Assembly: GCA_965644315.1 (NCBI GenBank)
Contig: CBFFRQ010000061.1
Coordinates: forward strand, 62,001-126,000
Origin: Caecitellus pseudoparvulus
Lineage: Eukaryota; Bigyra: Bicosoecida
Direction: 5' to 3'
DNA length: 64,000 nt
The notes below the pieces were generated by a model, which was given only the letters and a program-made list of their open reading frames with translations, made no database searches and was not told the DNA's origin. A program made the translations under genes and the position numbers. Positions 1 to 11,480 of the stretch are shown piece by piece (within the stretch, counting starts at the first letter, position 1; each line of letters opens with the position of its first letter).

Positions 1-2942
1 GACCCACCCGGCTGCGCTTCACGCCCCTGCGTCGGCCGCCAGACTTGGAGGCACTGGGGGGCGCGTCGCCTGCAGGTGCTGCCCCAGCACCCTTCGCCTT
101 GGCAGCACCATGGACAAAGCTGCCCACGTCAAGGATGGCGCCCTGGGGCAGTTCACACGCGTGGTGGAAGGCAGCCAGCCAATGTGTGAGAGAGATGCGC
201 TTGCCAGCGCGCTGGTAGATGCGGAATGCCATGGAGATGTCCGGGATGGTGTGGTCCACCAACACTCCAGCAGCAGCCCCCCCGCCATCACTGGAGGCTG
301 GGATGTCAATGAGGTACGCTGCAGGGTCAGCAAGCGCCCGCAGCACAGTTCCTCGCACATCAGGCGCTAGGGCCTTGCGCAGGCTGGAAGTGGTGCCTGG
401 GAACAGCACACTGCCCAGCGGCAGCTGGGGAAGTGACTTGCACCAGCGCCGGGCAATGGCTGTGATCCAGGGCCACACGATGGCATGGGCCCGGGACGCT
501 GGGCTTGCATGCTTGGCAGCTGCATGCTTCAGGGCTTCCGCCCGGCGCCGCGCTGACGAGGCGTACCGAGCTTTTTGTGTAGCGGCCGGCGCGTCTAGAG
601 TTGGTGAGACTGCAGTTGACTCGGGCTGCTCCAGCGCACGCAGAACAGCCGCGCCACCACACAGCTCCCGCCAAAACACCACTGGCCACGGAATGCTTGC
701 GTCCAGAGGCACTAAACCCTCCAGTGGGAGGTGGCCTTGGGCGGGGCTGCCTCCCTCCAGCAGCAGCTGCAGCACTTGGCGCACAAGGCGGCACTGTGCT
801 GGAACGGCGAGGTCCCTCACCCCGGAGCTGAGCGTGCTGAACCATGCAGACTGGGTGATGCAGCCAGTCCCCGTCATGGTCTCCGCGAACGTGCGTCGCT
901 CTGCCGTGCAGGCCAGCGGCGCACAAAGCACAGGCTCCCACTCCCCAGCGGCGCCCTGGACCGCGAAGCTGCTCCGCTGGGCCAGTAGCGTCAGGATGCG
1001 CAGCACACGGTGTCTTGCCATGCGGTGCAAGGCAATGCGAAACAAGTGCCGCGCCAGGAGCCTTCGTTTGCCCCGCGGGGCCCAGGTCGGAGCGCCTATG
1101 GCTGACGTGGGCGGGGCGTGCCACGCAGGGTCACTCGTGAGCACGGCACTGGCATCGTCCACGCCGAGGAGGAAGCCAGGTGGCCACAACGCGGGCGTCT
1201 GCAGGATGCTGACAGCAGATGCCTCGGGCGTGACCATGAAGTCGCCCAGCTGCTTGGTTGCGTAGGAACCCGCCTTGCGTCCCTTGACGCGGGGCGGGCC
1301 GCTGGGCTTGGCCTGGGGCAGGGGCCGGATGGGGTCGCCTGGGAGCAGACCAGGCACCGTCTCATCCTCCGCCAGACACTGGAAACAGGCAGCTTCAGGG
1401 GTGTCCTCGCCCTCACTGCCCTGGCTGGGCGCTTCGTCATCCCCAGGCAACACGGCAGCCAGCAGTGCGGGTGGGAGGGCAGAGGCCCGCTGAGCAGCAG
1501 ACCACCACAGACTGGAGCACGCCTCCAGAGGGGACACGTCCCCCTCACTACCTGTCTCGATACAGGCAGTCCATGCTTCGGGGGTGGCGGGCAGTGCCCC
1601 TGCACTAGCCCGCAGGAGACCCAGCAGTGCTGGTGGGCCGCTCGTGCCGGCAGCAACCCCCACCCAGGCCTGTGTGGCACCTCCAGGGGCACTGCTTTGC
1701 CCTTGCACCTGTTGACACAACTTGTCCAGCACAGCAACGTGTGGAGGGGGCACGAGGGGCTCAGGCAGGGGGGTGAGCAGCACTGACGTGGCGCGGTGCG
1801 TCGCTGCTGCGAGGGCGTTCGTGGCCATGCGGTGGGCCATGGCCGTGATGGAGAGGCCGTGAGCCAGGGCATGCCCCATGGCCCACTTCAAGGCGCTGGG
1901 CCCAGGGGCGCTGGGCAGGACCCCCCGCACGATGAGGACGTGCAGAAACACGTCCAGGCTGACAAGCGGATTGGGCAGGTGCACATTGAGCAAGCGCAGG
2001 CCCCGAGCTGCCACACGAGGCAGGCGAGCGTGGAAGGCCTCTGCCGGGGACGCCACGCAGAGGACGAGGGACAGGGGCAGGCGGCGTGTGGGGCGGGTGG
2101 GGTCTGGCGCCAGGCCTCGCACCAGGCTGGACAACACGCCTGGCTGGAAGCCGTCGGCATCCTCCAGGACAAGGACCACGTGCTGTGGGACCACGGCATG
2201 CTGCGCGAGGCAGCTGGCCAGGGTGGACAGCAGCGTCTCCCCAGGGCGGTGGCCCACCCCTTGCAGCTGCACAGCGGCCACAGAGCGGAGATCCTCCAGG
2301 AAGCTGGCGGCTTGCGACTCCAACGAGCTGTCCAGAAGGGGCGCCACACAAGCCCACAGGCGGGACACGAAGACTTTCATGGCCATGGATGGGCTGGGGC
2401 ACTCACTGGCACTGATGTGCAGTGTCAGACGGCTGCGAGACGAGAACAGGTGTCAGCGAGTCGGCGGAAATTGGTTGCGGAGGCACGCCACTCACCCTTT
2501 TTGCTCCAAGTGGCGCCGCAGCGCAGAGACGATGATGGACTGATCGCTCATATTGATTCCTGTGCCGAGTGTGAAAGATGGGCGGTGAACGCGGCTCAGA
2601 GCGAACGCAGCCAAGCTTTGTCAGGCCCGCCAGCTCACCTGTGTGCAGCAACACGCCCGGCACTTGCGGCAAGTGTTCCACCGAGGCCAGCTTCTCCAAG
2701 ACAGCCCCGAAGGCATGCCGGTGCACTTCATGCAAAGTCATTTGCGCCGCATCATGCACAAGCTGCTGCTGCAGCTGTGCGGCGCTGCGTCGAGCTCGAG
2801 CGAGCGCAGGCGGCTCTCCTTCCAGCTGCTCCCACTGCGGCAGCTCCGGCACACTCTGGCCGGGAATGGATGAGCCAGCAGGGAAGTAGAACGCATTGTC
2901 CACTACGGAGTCCAGCTGGGACGGGTTGCCTCCAGCTGCCAT
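1..2942 (-). CDS. ORC3: Origin recognition complex subunit 3 (partial, 3' end beyond window)
   Basis: Predicted ORC3, a subunit of the nuclear origin recognition complex that marks replication origins. Proposed exons on the minus strand are 2942-2639, 2559-2496 and 2432-<1, with introns of 79 and 63 nt (GTGAGC/GTGAGT donors, CAG acceptors). The joins keep the frame and give a typical ORC3 stretch: a hydrophobic strand ending LLHTG, then INMSDQS. Exon 3 encodes the degenerate AAA+ core (VVLVLEDADGF, then PLSLVLCVASP) and near the C-terminus PDISMAFRIYQRAG...LTHWLAAF, resembling the ORC3 winged-helix insertion. The frame stays open to the window edge, where a basic KRSRV stretch suggests only a few residues are missing. 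About 933 residues are visible, longer than the roughly 700 of animal ORC3. ATG 2942 is the start; the further upstream in-frame codon at 2999 is GTG. Family call is from remembered motifs. Confidence 0.85.
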
Positions 2943-3102
2943 GGCTCCCTCTGGAACCTGGGCGGCAAAGTGCTGATGGAGCCAATTTCCGCAGCACACC
3001 AGCCTGCCGACAGCGCTGCTCCACCGCCCCCTGGATCAGCACCACCACGCAGTGCCACCAAACTTTCATTGACATGTTGAACCGCTAAATTGTGCTGCAG
3101 CC

Positions 3103-4457
3103 TCATTCTCGCCGGGGCTTCTTTGCTGAAGGGGGCTCGACACCAGTCTCGCCTGCCTCAGCTGGCTTGAGCTGCAGGATGAGCAGCTGCATCTTGCGCA
3201 GCTTCGTTGGCTCGGCTGTGAGGCGCACAGTCGGTCCTGCCCGCTGCAGTGTCCCAGGGATGTCAAAGTTCATGGGTGCCTTCACCACCGCCACGTCGGC
3301 CCACCCGACACACTGCCGCAGCGCATCGCCCAAATGCACGTCCCCAACGTACATGGACACGGCGGCCGCCTTGGCGTACTCCGGCCCGCCCCAGGGGGGG
3401 TCGAAGTACACAGCACTGACGTGAGCTGGGAGGCTTGGGCCTTTGGCAGCAGCTGTGCCTGCCTTGGCGCTCTGAATGAGGGAGAGCGCGTTGCCACACA
3501 TGGTGGTGACCGACTCCGCCACCCCCGCCACAATCACATTGTGTGCCAGACACTCGGCGCGGGACGACGACACCTCCACGCTGAACACCCGCGGGAAGAT
3601 CTGCGCAAACGACAGCGTGTCGCCGCCCACACACGCCATGGCGTCCACAATGCAGGGCTGGGCGGACGGCGCGGCGTACATCTGCACCGCGTCCCACGCT
3701 GCCTCCGCAATGGTGCGCGACACAGCTGCCTGTGTGACGCTGTACAGCGCCACCTTGTCCACCCACAGCTGCTCCTGCTGAGCCGGCTTCAGGAACCGGA
3801 ACAAGAAACGCACCTTGCCTCGCGACTCCTCTGGCACTGCCGCCAGGCCCTGGTACACTGGCGCTGACAGGTCGTCCATCGCAGCACGAGACGCGATTTT
3901 GCCCACATCAGCCCCTGCACTGGCCGATGGGGTGTGCGTGGGCGGGGCTGGAGAGGCGGCCACGTCACTGGTGCTGTGCACGAGGATGTCCCCCTGTGCC
4001 TGCTCGCCGCCTGACGAACGTGCCACGAGCAGCACTTTGGACGGCAGGGCCAAGCTGCCGTCGGCACACTTCTCCCCACTTGCCCACTGCACATCTGCCA
4101 CAGCACCCTGCGAATCGCGGGAATGTGATTTGTTGTGGCATGCCTGCATGTGAAGGCAAGTGGGTGCAGATGACTCACTCTGGGCGCACCCGTCCCCGTT
4201 GCGCCGTGCCGCAAGTACGCCGTGAAACCTGCCAGCTTGCGGGCGTCCCGATCACTGGCGTCCGCCCGCAGCGACACCTCGGCGATGGCGGAGGAGGGGT
4301 GGGGGAAGCCTTCTTTCTGGTACCCTGTGACTACAATGCGCACTTCGGAGGCGATGGCAGCGGTGCCACTTTGCGTTGGCCGCAGTGAGATGGCGGCCAC
4401 ACGTGCAAAGGCGCCCTTCTCCAACACGCCCAGCTCAGCGCCAGCGGAGGCAGCCAT
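3103..4457 (-). CDS. TGS1: TGS1-like RNA cap guanine-N2 methyltransferase
   Basis: Predicted trimethylguanosine synthase-type enzyme, which in known members converts the m7G cap of snRNAs, snoRNAs and telomerase RNA to m2,2,7G using S-adenosylmethionine. Proposed exons are 4457-4179 and 4143-3103 (439 aa). The 35-nt intron has a GTGAGT donor and a CAG acceptor and joins in phase 0. The C-terminal half follows the family: LWVDKVALYSVT before the fold, the SAM-binding VDAMACVGGDTLSFAQ, and the catalytic DPPWGGPEY whose Trp stacks on the cap base. The tail is Lys/Arg-rich (KKPRRE), a possible nuclear signal. The first ~90 residues match nothing I recognise. It lies about 160 nt upstream of ORC3 on the same strand. 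Dyskerin, another snoRNP factor, is also in this window. Confidence 0.85.
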
Positions 4458-5476
4458 GGCCCGAAAGGATCACTGCAAACAGCAGCACCAGCAATCCTCG
4501 AACAGTGGCTGTGGGAACTGGTGCAGTGGGAACGCTGGCTAGGTGCGCAACTTGCCAGAGGCAAGGCAGAAAGTGCGAGCCTCGCCGCACCACCTCAAGC
4601 CGGCGGGGATGTGGAGCTGTTTCCTGTGGAAAATGCGCGAGTTGAGTGAAAATCCGGGTTCCTTTAATGAAGTTCAAATAGGAGCTGGCTTAAGGAAACA
4701 TGGGCTCCCCCTCTTGAGCACCACAGACACGGTATAGTTGTGCAGCCCAACTGCGGAAATTGCTCTTCAGACAAAGCAAATGTGGCGTGTCCCGCGCCTT
4801 GGAGCGGCTATTGAACAGCGACACTTGCACTCGATACAAAACGTAAGCATACAATCGTGCCTCTAGGTCTCCTGTCCGAAAATTCGAGGCGGCAATCAGG
4901 CAGAGCAATCGGACCAGCAGGCACACACAGCGCACACTGCTCGCCTGCCAAGCAACGAGTACAGCGCACTATCGCACGGGCAAGACTTACAAACAAGCAG
5001 ATTTGTACCACGATCGGTAGTAATTTTCTGGGGTTGCAAGCTTTTAGAAATTGTGTTCGACAACATGTCATCGTGAGATATTCTGCATGCATGAACTGTG
5101 TCCGGAATAAGCTGAGCAGCTGTGATCCTTACAGAGCTGGGGAAGGGCCAATTAGTGCTTTCACCATAGTGCGTTCTCAGCTATGAGACTGGGACGACGT
5201 CTGCAACCATCTTTGGGTTCACGAGGGCGAAGAGCTGCTGCACCAGCATACGCCAGGTAGGCCAACAGCACTCGTCCTCATCACAGCGCCACCGCCAAAC
5301 CATCAACTCCCAGGCGCCTTGTCCCGAAGCAGGTGCCCGCGGAAGGCACCTTTCCACGAAGTTTACCTTGCATAGCCTCTTCTCAGTTTGTCACGGACTG
5401 CTCGGGCGCTGGGGGTGGAAGCTAGGCTGCGCGGAGGCCAAGCGAGTCGGCCGGGGCCAGCTAGAGCAGTGGCGGC
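4458..5476. other. Divergent intergenic region, no gene seen
   Basis: About 1 kb separates the TGS1-like gene (-) from the kinase (+). Base composition is clearly less GC-rich than the flanking genes, especially 4640-5190. Short ORFs occur on both strands, but none shows a protein pattern I can support. I found no tRNA-like cloverleaf. It presumably holds both promoters and 5' UTRs. Confidence 0.5.
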
Positions 5477-7558
5477 ATGGGCAACACTTGCTGCGCGGCT
5501 GGTGGGCAGGGAGCCAGCGATGCAGGCCCGTCCACTGCACCACTGCCTGTGATTGGGTCCAGTAAATTGCGAGAGAAGTATGAGCTGCTGCGTCTCATCG
5601 GGAAGTACGTCGGCGCAACCCGAAGCTAGCCTCGAGGTGTCGCAGCGACACCAGCATTGGAACTGCCCTTCACTACAGGGGCCATTATGGGCTGGTCTAC
5701 GCGGGGAAGGCGAAGGAGACGGGTCAAAATGTTGCCATAAAGATTTTGCAGCGTTCAAAGTCGCGGCCTCACCGGTTAAAGCTCGAGGTCAGCGAAAGCA
5801 GACGCATGTCCCTGCAGCACCAATGACGGCTGAGTGGCCATGGTGCTCAGCTCGTGCGCCACCGCGTTGCGACCCGCCATGGCTTCGCAGGTGGAAATCT
5901 TGAGACTCGTTGGCCAGCACAGGAATGTGGTCAGCCTTCTGGATGCGTTTGAGGTGCGTCACGACCAGGTTTACCCTCGCCGTGCAAATCAACCGTTGGA
6001 GCGTGCACTTTCCTTTGTGCCGCTTTGTTGCAGACTGAGCCAGCCGTTGAGCTGGTTTTCGAACTCATGGAGGGTGGGGAGCTCTTCGAGCGCCTCGTCA
6101 GCAAAGGACCATACAAGTACGCATGCCTTGCCGCGCGGCTGGTGCAGAGCGCCCCACCTCACGCCGTTGTGCCCCTTGTGCACACTGCAGGGAAGCACGA
6201 GCTCTGGTCATCATCAAGCACTTGGCAGACGCATTGGCATTCATCCACAGCAAGGGCGTCGTGCACAGGGACTGTACGGCAGCGCGAGTGCCACTGGCCA
6301 CGCGCTGCAAGCCCGCTGCACCTGCTTCCCGTTCTCCGCAGTGAAACCGGAGAACCTACTGCTCGACTGCGCTGACGAGAAGCGTGCACTGGTGAAACTT
6401 GCCGACTTCGGTCTGTCACATCTCCTCGGGCCAGGCACGACGCACATGACAACCGTCTGCGGCACGTGGGCATACAGCGCTCCAGAGGTGCGCATCAATC
6501 GACAGAAGTACACCCACAAAGTGGACACTTGGTCGCTGGGCGTCATCATGTTTGTCGTGTTATCGGGGTACCGTGAGTGCAGAGTGCAGGCAGCGAACGA
6601 GGTGGCATCCCACACCTCCCGCCCTCCTCCCCTGGCAGACCCCTTCGACCCCGACGGCGTGGCGCCAGAGGAAGAGCTGCAGCGCAACATCAAGTATGGC
6701 AACGTGGACTTTGACGATGATGTGTGGACGGGGGTGTCTGGTGCAGCTCAAGACCTCATTCGCAGGCTGCTCGTGGTGGACCCTCGCAGGCGGTATGACA
6801 CTGGGGACATCCTGGCTCATCCGTGGATCACCAAGAACAGACACTTGTGGGAGGAACCTCCCACGGGCAATCACCCCCCCACAGCGCGCAAGGCTGACAC
6901 AACTCGTGAAGCCCAGGCAGTGGGCCCGAGCTCCATGGGCTCGCCCCCTGCTGGAGAACCTGACTCGTCGGCTGCTGGGGTGGGAGGTGCCTTCATCCTG
7001 TCCCCGACAGCCGACTCTCACGACGAGGCGATCGCTGCTGCAGCCAATGGAGGCGTCGGCACCTTTGCCAAGCACCACAGCAGCAGCTCCAGCGCTGTAG
7101 CTGCTGCAGCTGCGGCCCCTGCAAGTCTTGTGCCGGAGGCGAGCGGCGAGGCTGAGAGGGTTCCTCAAGCCTTCGGCGCGATGCGGCATGCCACGGCTGA
7201 GTCGGGGGCGAGGACATCCAGTGACCTCCCCCAACAATCTGACGCCGATGAGTCTTGTGTTGGCGCTGTCTCCGTGACGCCCTTCATGGTGGCTGAGGCA
7301 CCCACTCACTTGCCCCCAAGACACGCTGCATCCACACAAAGCTCCGCTGCCGGGCAGAAGATAGTGCTGCCTCCACTAGAGTCAGCGAGTACGGGGGCCG
7401 AAAGCAAGCAGACCAGTGCTTTTCAAGGCGTTGGGCCAGTTTTGAGGACCCCAAGTGGACGGGACATTCACTTTGACACGATTCAGAGCACGGCTTCAGC
7501 TCCGAGCCAGGCCCGTTCCCAAGCAGCAGCTGAGGCCAAAGCCAGCCCCCCTGACTGA
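5477..7558 (+). CDS. CAMK-type Ser/Thr kinase with N-acylation signal, no EF hands
   Basis: Seven exons are proposed: 5477-5604, 5679-5787, 5891-5953, 6034-6116, 6191-6273, 6342-6572 and 6639-7558 (538 aa). All six introns (66-103 nt) are GT-AG and every phase fits. The protein starts MGNTCC, a classic N-myristoylation (Gly2) plus palmitoylation (Cys5, Cys6) context. The kinase domain spans about residues 35-296, with glycine loop GKGHYG (43-47), VAIK Lys64, HRDLKPEN (catalytic Asp155), DFG Asp177, a GTWAYSAPE activation segment and HPWI at the end. The domain resembles calcium-dependent or calmodulin kinases. However, the ~240-residue C-terminal tail is Ala/Ser-rich and shows no EF hand and no clear calmodulin-binding helix. 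Predicted membrane-tethered protein kinase; substrate unknown. Confidence 0.9.
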
Positions 7559-7708
7559 AACACACCCCACTTTCGCCAGCTTGATATTTCCCAACTCCAA
7601 TGCACTTTATGGGAGCCAAATAGCCGAGCCCTTTGCATGCAGCGCACATGTCCACGCAGCTCCTTGCTGGGCATGAGAAACGTATGGGCGTTTCAGCCGC
7701 AAGTCACA

Positions 7709-10700
7709 ATGCAGAAACGCAGTCTTCTAGCTTTGCTGGGCATCACTATCGTGTCAATTAGCTCAGCTCATGTCCCTAAACAGCTCCATGAAGTATCAAT
7801 TCCTAAGCATCATGCTGCGTGCGGGCACTCTGACCCCCAGCTGCAGCGGTGGATGGAGGCCCAAGACGCCCACGTTGTCCCACAGCAGTACGAAGAGCAC
7901 GCCCACGGACGCTCCTTGAGCACCTTCGTCAACGTGCGCAACTCCACCGACACCACTCCCATCCGCATCAAGGTGAGACAGGGCACGTGGGCAGCCCACA
8001 CCATGGCAACTGTGTGGCCGTGTCGCTGGCATGGATGTGCCGCTGCCTGGCGCTGCCTGCTCATGCCAGCCACCCACGCTCACAGGTGCTGTGGACGGTG
8101 GTGGACGGCGGCGGTGTGGAGTACGACTCGCAGAAGGGCTCACTGCGCACGCGGTCATGCTCTCGGGCAGGGCAGGTGATCGACGTGGCGCCAGCGTCAG
8201 GGAGTGACTACGAGGAGTACACGTGCACGCCTGATGATGTTGTGGCGCCGGGGTCGGCTCGGTACACGGTGATGCAGCGGCGCACGGAGTGGGCGGCTGA
8301 GTACTGGGGCTCAGCGCTGACTGTCAAGCGCACAGCGGACCCCATCACCATCAGCGACGGCATTGCAACGAGCTACAACCTCAACGCGAGTGACATGTCT
8401 CACACGGGTGTGGACTTAGTTGTGATCATGATTGCGCGGCCTTCCCCCAACTCCCCCGTGGCTGGCTTCGCCGGGTGCATGCAGCGAGACCAGCACTACC
8501 GCTGCACGGTGGGCTTCTTCAACTGGGTCCCCGCCATCTTTGACGTGGAGAACTCCCTGCAGCCCGACGCCATTGCCAGCGAGCGGCACACGGCAGCCCA
8601 CGAGATGGCGCACATCCTGGGCGCCGTGCTGCTGGGCCCGCACTTCATCGACGCTGACACGGGCACCCCCATCGACTTGAGCACCATCGCGACTGTGGAG
8701 GAGCAGGACGCCACAGACTACCCGAAGCTGGTGACGAAGATCCACTCGCCACGTGTGCTGGCTCATGCTCGAGAGGCGTTTGGGTGCCCCACCCTCGTGG
8801 GTGTGCCGCTGGAAGATGTGCCCCTGGGCAGGGGTGCGCATTGGGAGGCTCGAGTGTTGGGCCCCGAGTTCATGTCGTATGGCAGCTTTGCAGGGGAGGT
8901 GTACGTGTCTGACCTGACGCTGGCGTTCCTGGAGGACACGAACCAGTACATTGCCAACTACACCGTGGCGGGGCGCCTCGTGGAGCCGACGGCGGTGGAG
9001 GCCGACACGGACATCTTCAACTTCCTCGTGTCGTCTGATGCCAGCGAGTACGAGCCGCCGCCGCCGCTGAGTGTGGGGTACTTGCGGTGGGGCCGCGGGG
9101 AGGGGTGTGACTTCGTGAACAAGGGCCCCGTGCACTGGCCTGAGCGGTACGTGTGCACAGAGCACCAGGACTACGGGTGCAGCCCGGACTACCGCGCATC
9201 AGCAGTGTGCATGCTGTCTGTGGGCATTCGAGAGGTGCGGGACTTCACGTGTGGGGATCAGACGGTGACGTCAGGTGGCAGCTTCGACACGTGGCGGACG
9301 ACGTGTCCGCCGGACACGAACGACAACTGCCAGGGTGGTGTGTGTGGTCTGCCCAGCATGTACCAGTACTTTGGCAACACCCAGCCTCGACACATGGCAC
9401 CGCTATCTGCGAAAGACATGTTTCCCACTGTCTCCACCTCTGTTGCGATCACCAGCGACTCGGTTGGTGGGGTTTCGTCGTCCATGGACTACGTGCCAGT
9501 GCGAGTGAAGTACTGGAACTGCATGCATCGCGCTGCAAGTGCTTCCGCCACAAACCGATCAAACGAAGAAGGGGCGTCTATTGATGCGTCACTATTTGGA
9601 AAGGAATCTGACATGGACCTCTTTGGTGGACAGGAAAATTGCCCCGAGTGCCGCTGCTTCCGCTCCTCCCTCATTGAGATCACTAAGGGCATTGACCCCC
9701 GCTTCCCACAGTACGGCCTCTGCTACCGCTCCAACTGCTACCGCAAGGACTACCTCCAAGTGGGCATCCGAGGCGTCACACAGGACAAGACATTCTGGTA
9801 CAAGTGCCCCGCTGGGGGCGGCAAGCTGTACATCGCGGGTTTCACAGGGGCAGTGCATTGCCCACCAGCGCAGGAGTTCTGCAGTCAGAATGAGGTGACG
9901 GGCATCAAGTATGCTGAGACGGATCGCTTGATGGAGTTCATCGTGTGGTTTTCGCTGGCGGGCGTGTTGGTGTTGAGTCTGATCGTGTGCGCGGTGCCAG
10001 CCTGCCGGGAGCCGCTGGTCCGGCGCGCGAAGCTGTGTTCTGGCTTACTTCACCTCGACGCAAACTACAGGATGAACCCTGATGTGCAAGCAGTTTTGAA
10101 GATCCAGGATGATTGGAAAGCTGACCCATGCAATGCTCGGGCACTGAGCGCACTCAGCAACATTATCGGCCTTATCGCCATCACCGTCGGAGGTGCAGTG
10201 ATCTGGTTGTACGCTTCCAGTGGCTTGCCAGCATCGGCAGCAGCGCCTGTCGTTGGCGGCAGCGTTTTTGCTCTGGTTCTCGCAGCTCTCGGCATCGCAT
10301 CAACCCGGGCAAGGTCAAAGGGCGTCTCGTGCACCGTCATTTCATACTTCTTCCTCAGCCTCTTCACCGTCCTGGCGCTGGCCTTCATGGCTCTGCAAAT
10401 CTACACCTCGGATGGGTCGACTTCGCAATACGTGGACAAGAATTGGGACAAGGTCTGTCCCTACTACCACAACCAAGACCCAGGATTTTGCCGAGAGACA
10501 GAGCTCGATCCCCAGCTTCGCGAGGAAGCTGTCGAAGAAGTCTCAAACAGCGTTGAAGGCAATATGCACGCTCTAATGGGAGGCGGGCTAGTCCTGGTGA
10601 TCTTGCTGATTGCTGGAATTCTCATCTCACTGCGCATTATCACCTTCCGTGTGCTTTCTCCGGCCGCATTCACCATTTTGAATTGGGCGACCCTGCTGTG

Positions 10701-11406
10701 CGGCGTGGCGCTCTTCGCAGCCTCCATATGGCTCACGCTTGACTACGGGCAAGGCACGGCAGCGCTGGCTGCATTTACGGTCGCCTGCGTCATGGCTGTG
10801 TTCATGGCCGCAACCTCCATCATTGGGCTGCGAGGTGCCTTCGCGTCCGACCAACGGCTCCTCACGATTCATCTGTGGCTAGTAGCAATCGCTGTGTTGG
10901 GGACAGGGGTTCTGGGCATTGGCATGCTCATGGTGCAAGCAGCGGCAGAGCAGCAAGTGGACAGGATGTCAGATGAAGAAATCGCCGAAGTGACGGGGCA
11001 GTTCAATGACAGCATGTCAAGAAGTGACCTGAAGCTGGCGGTGGGCGCCATGATGAAGACTGTGGCATACTGCTGCTTCGTGCTGTGCAGCGTCAATGCG
11101 CTGCTGGCCTTCTTCAACATCTACTTCTCCAGGCAACTCGGCATCCTTCAAGATGAAATCAAGGCGAAGCTTGCAGCACTCAAGGAAGGCGATGTGTCAT
11201 ACTCTGCACCGTGGGATGCAGAGAGCCGCAAGCGCAGGCTGATGCAAGCCAGACTTGCTGCTCCGCAGACTCAGGACCCTGAGAAGCAAGACGACACTCA
11301 TGACTCCCAGCCCGCGACTGAAAGCGACGAGATTTCCCCAAGCGGCATGGTGGAGCAGCCCGAGACCCCGGGAGGCCAGAGTGCTATCGTGCCGGAGTCA
11401 GCGTAA
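7709..11406 (+). CDS. Leishmanolysin-like (M8) metalloprotease with nine-helix membrane region, copy A
   Basis: Predicted surface zinc protease of family M8 (leishmanolysin/GP63). Exons are 7709-7972 and 8086-11406 (1,194 aa), with a 113-nt phase-0 intron. ATG 7709 is preferred because it gives a signal peptide (about residues 1-20, ending SSA). The zinc motif HEMAHILGA starts at His260. The distal family signature follows at about residue 340 as GAHWE...EFMSYG, placing the third His and the Met-turn. A Cys-rich segment comes next. From about nt 9930 there are roughly nine hydrophobic helices: one alone, then two groups of four. In each group a polar loop precedes the last helix, and the loop of the first group contains Cys, giving a tetraspanin-like pattern (my inference). 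The Ser/Gln-rich tail is presumably cytoplasmic. It is paired tail to tail with copy B, 74 nt away. Confidence 0.9.
7811..10020 (+). repeat. Inverted paralogous arm A (matches 13058-15263)
   Basis: This segment of protease copy A is repeated in reverse orientation in copy B. Long stretches look almost identical at nucleotide level, including the intron (7973-8085 against 14989-15101, one difference seen in 113 nt). Clearly divergent patches interrupt them at about 8373-8412 and 9373-9640. Flanking signal-peptide and membrane regions are divergent. Confidence 0.9.
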
Positions 11407-11480
11407 CGCAAGGGAACGCTGTCAAACCCCTTCAATGCAGCTCTCGCATGCTCTTTGCATTGGGGGCCAAGGTGCTCGCG

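Noticed and set aside
219-3088. Plus-strand ORFs of 348 and 430 codons over the ORC3 gene
   Set aside because: No recognisable domain; the minus strand gives ORC3 motifs across three consistent exons.
4690-5186. Short ORFs of about 80-110 codons in the TGS1/kinase intergenic region
   Set aside because: Overlapping in several frames on both strands, no motif, less GC-rich DNA; not supportable as genes.
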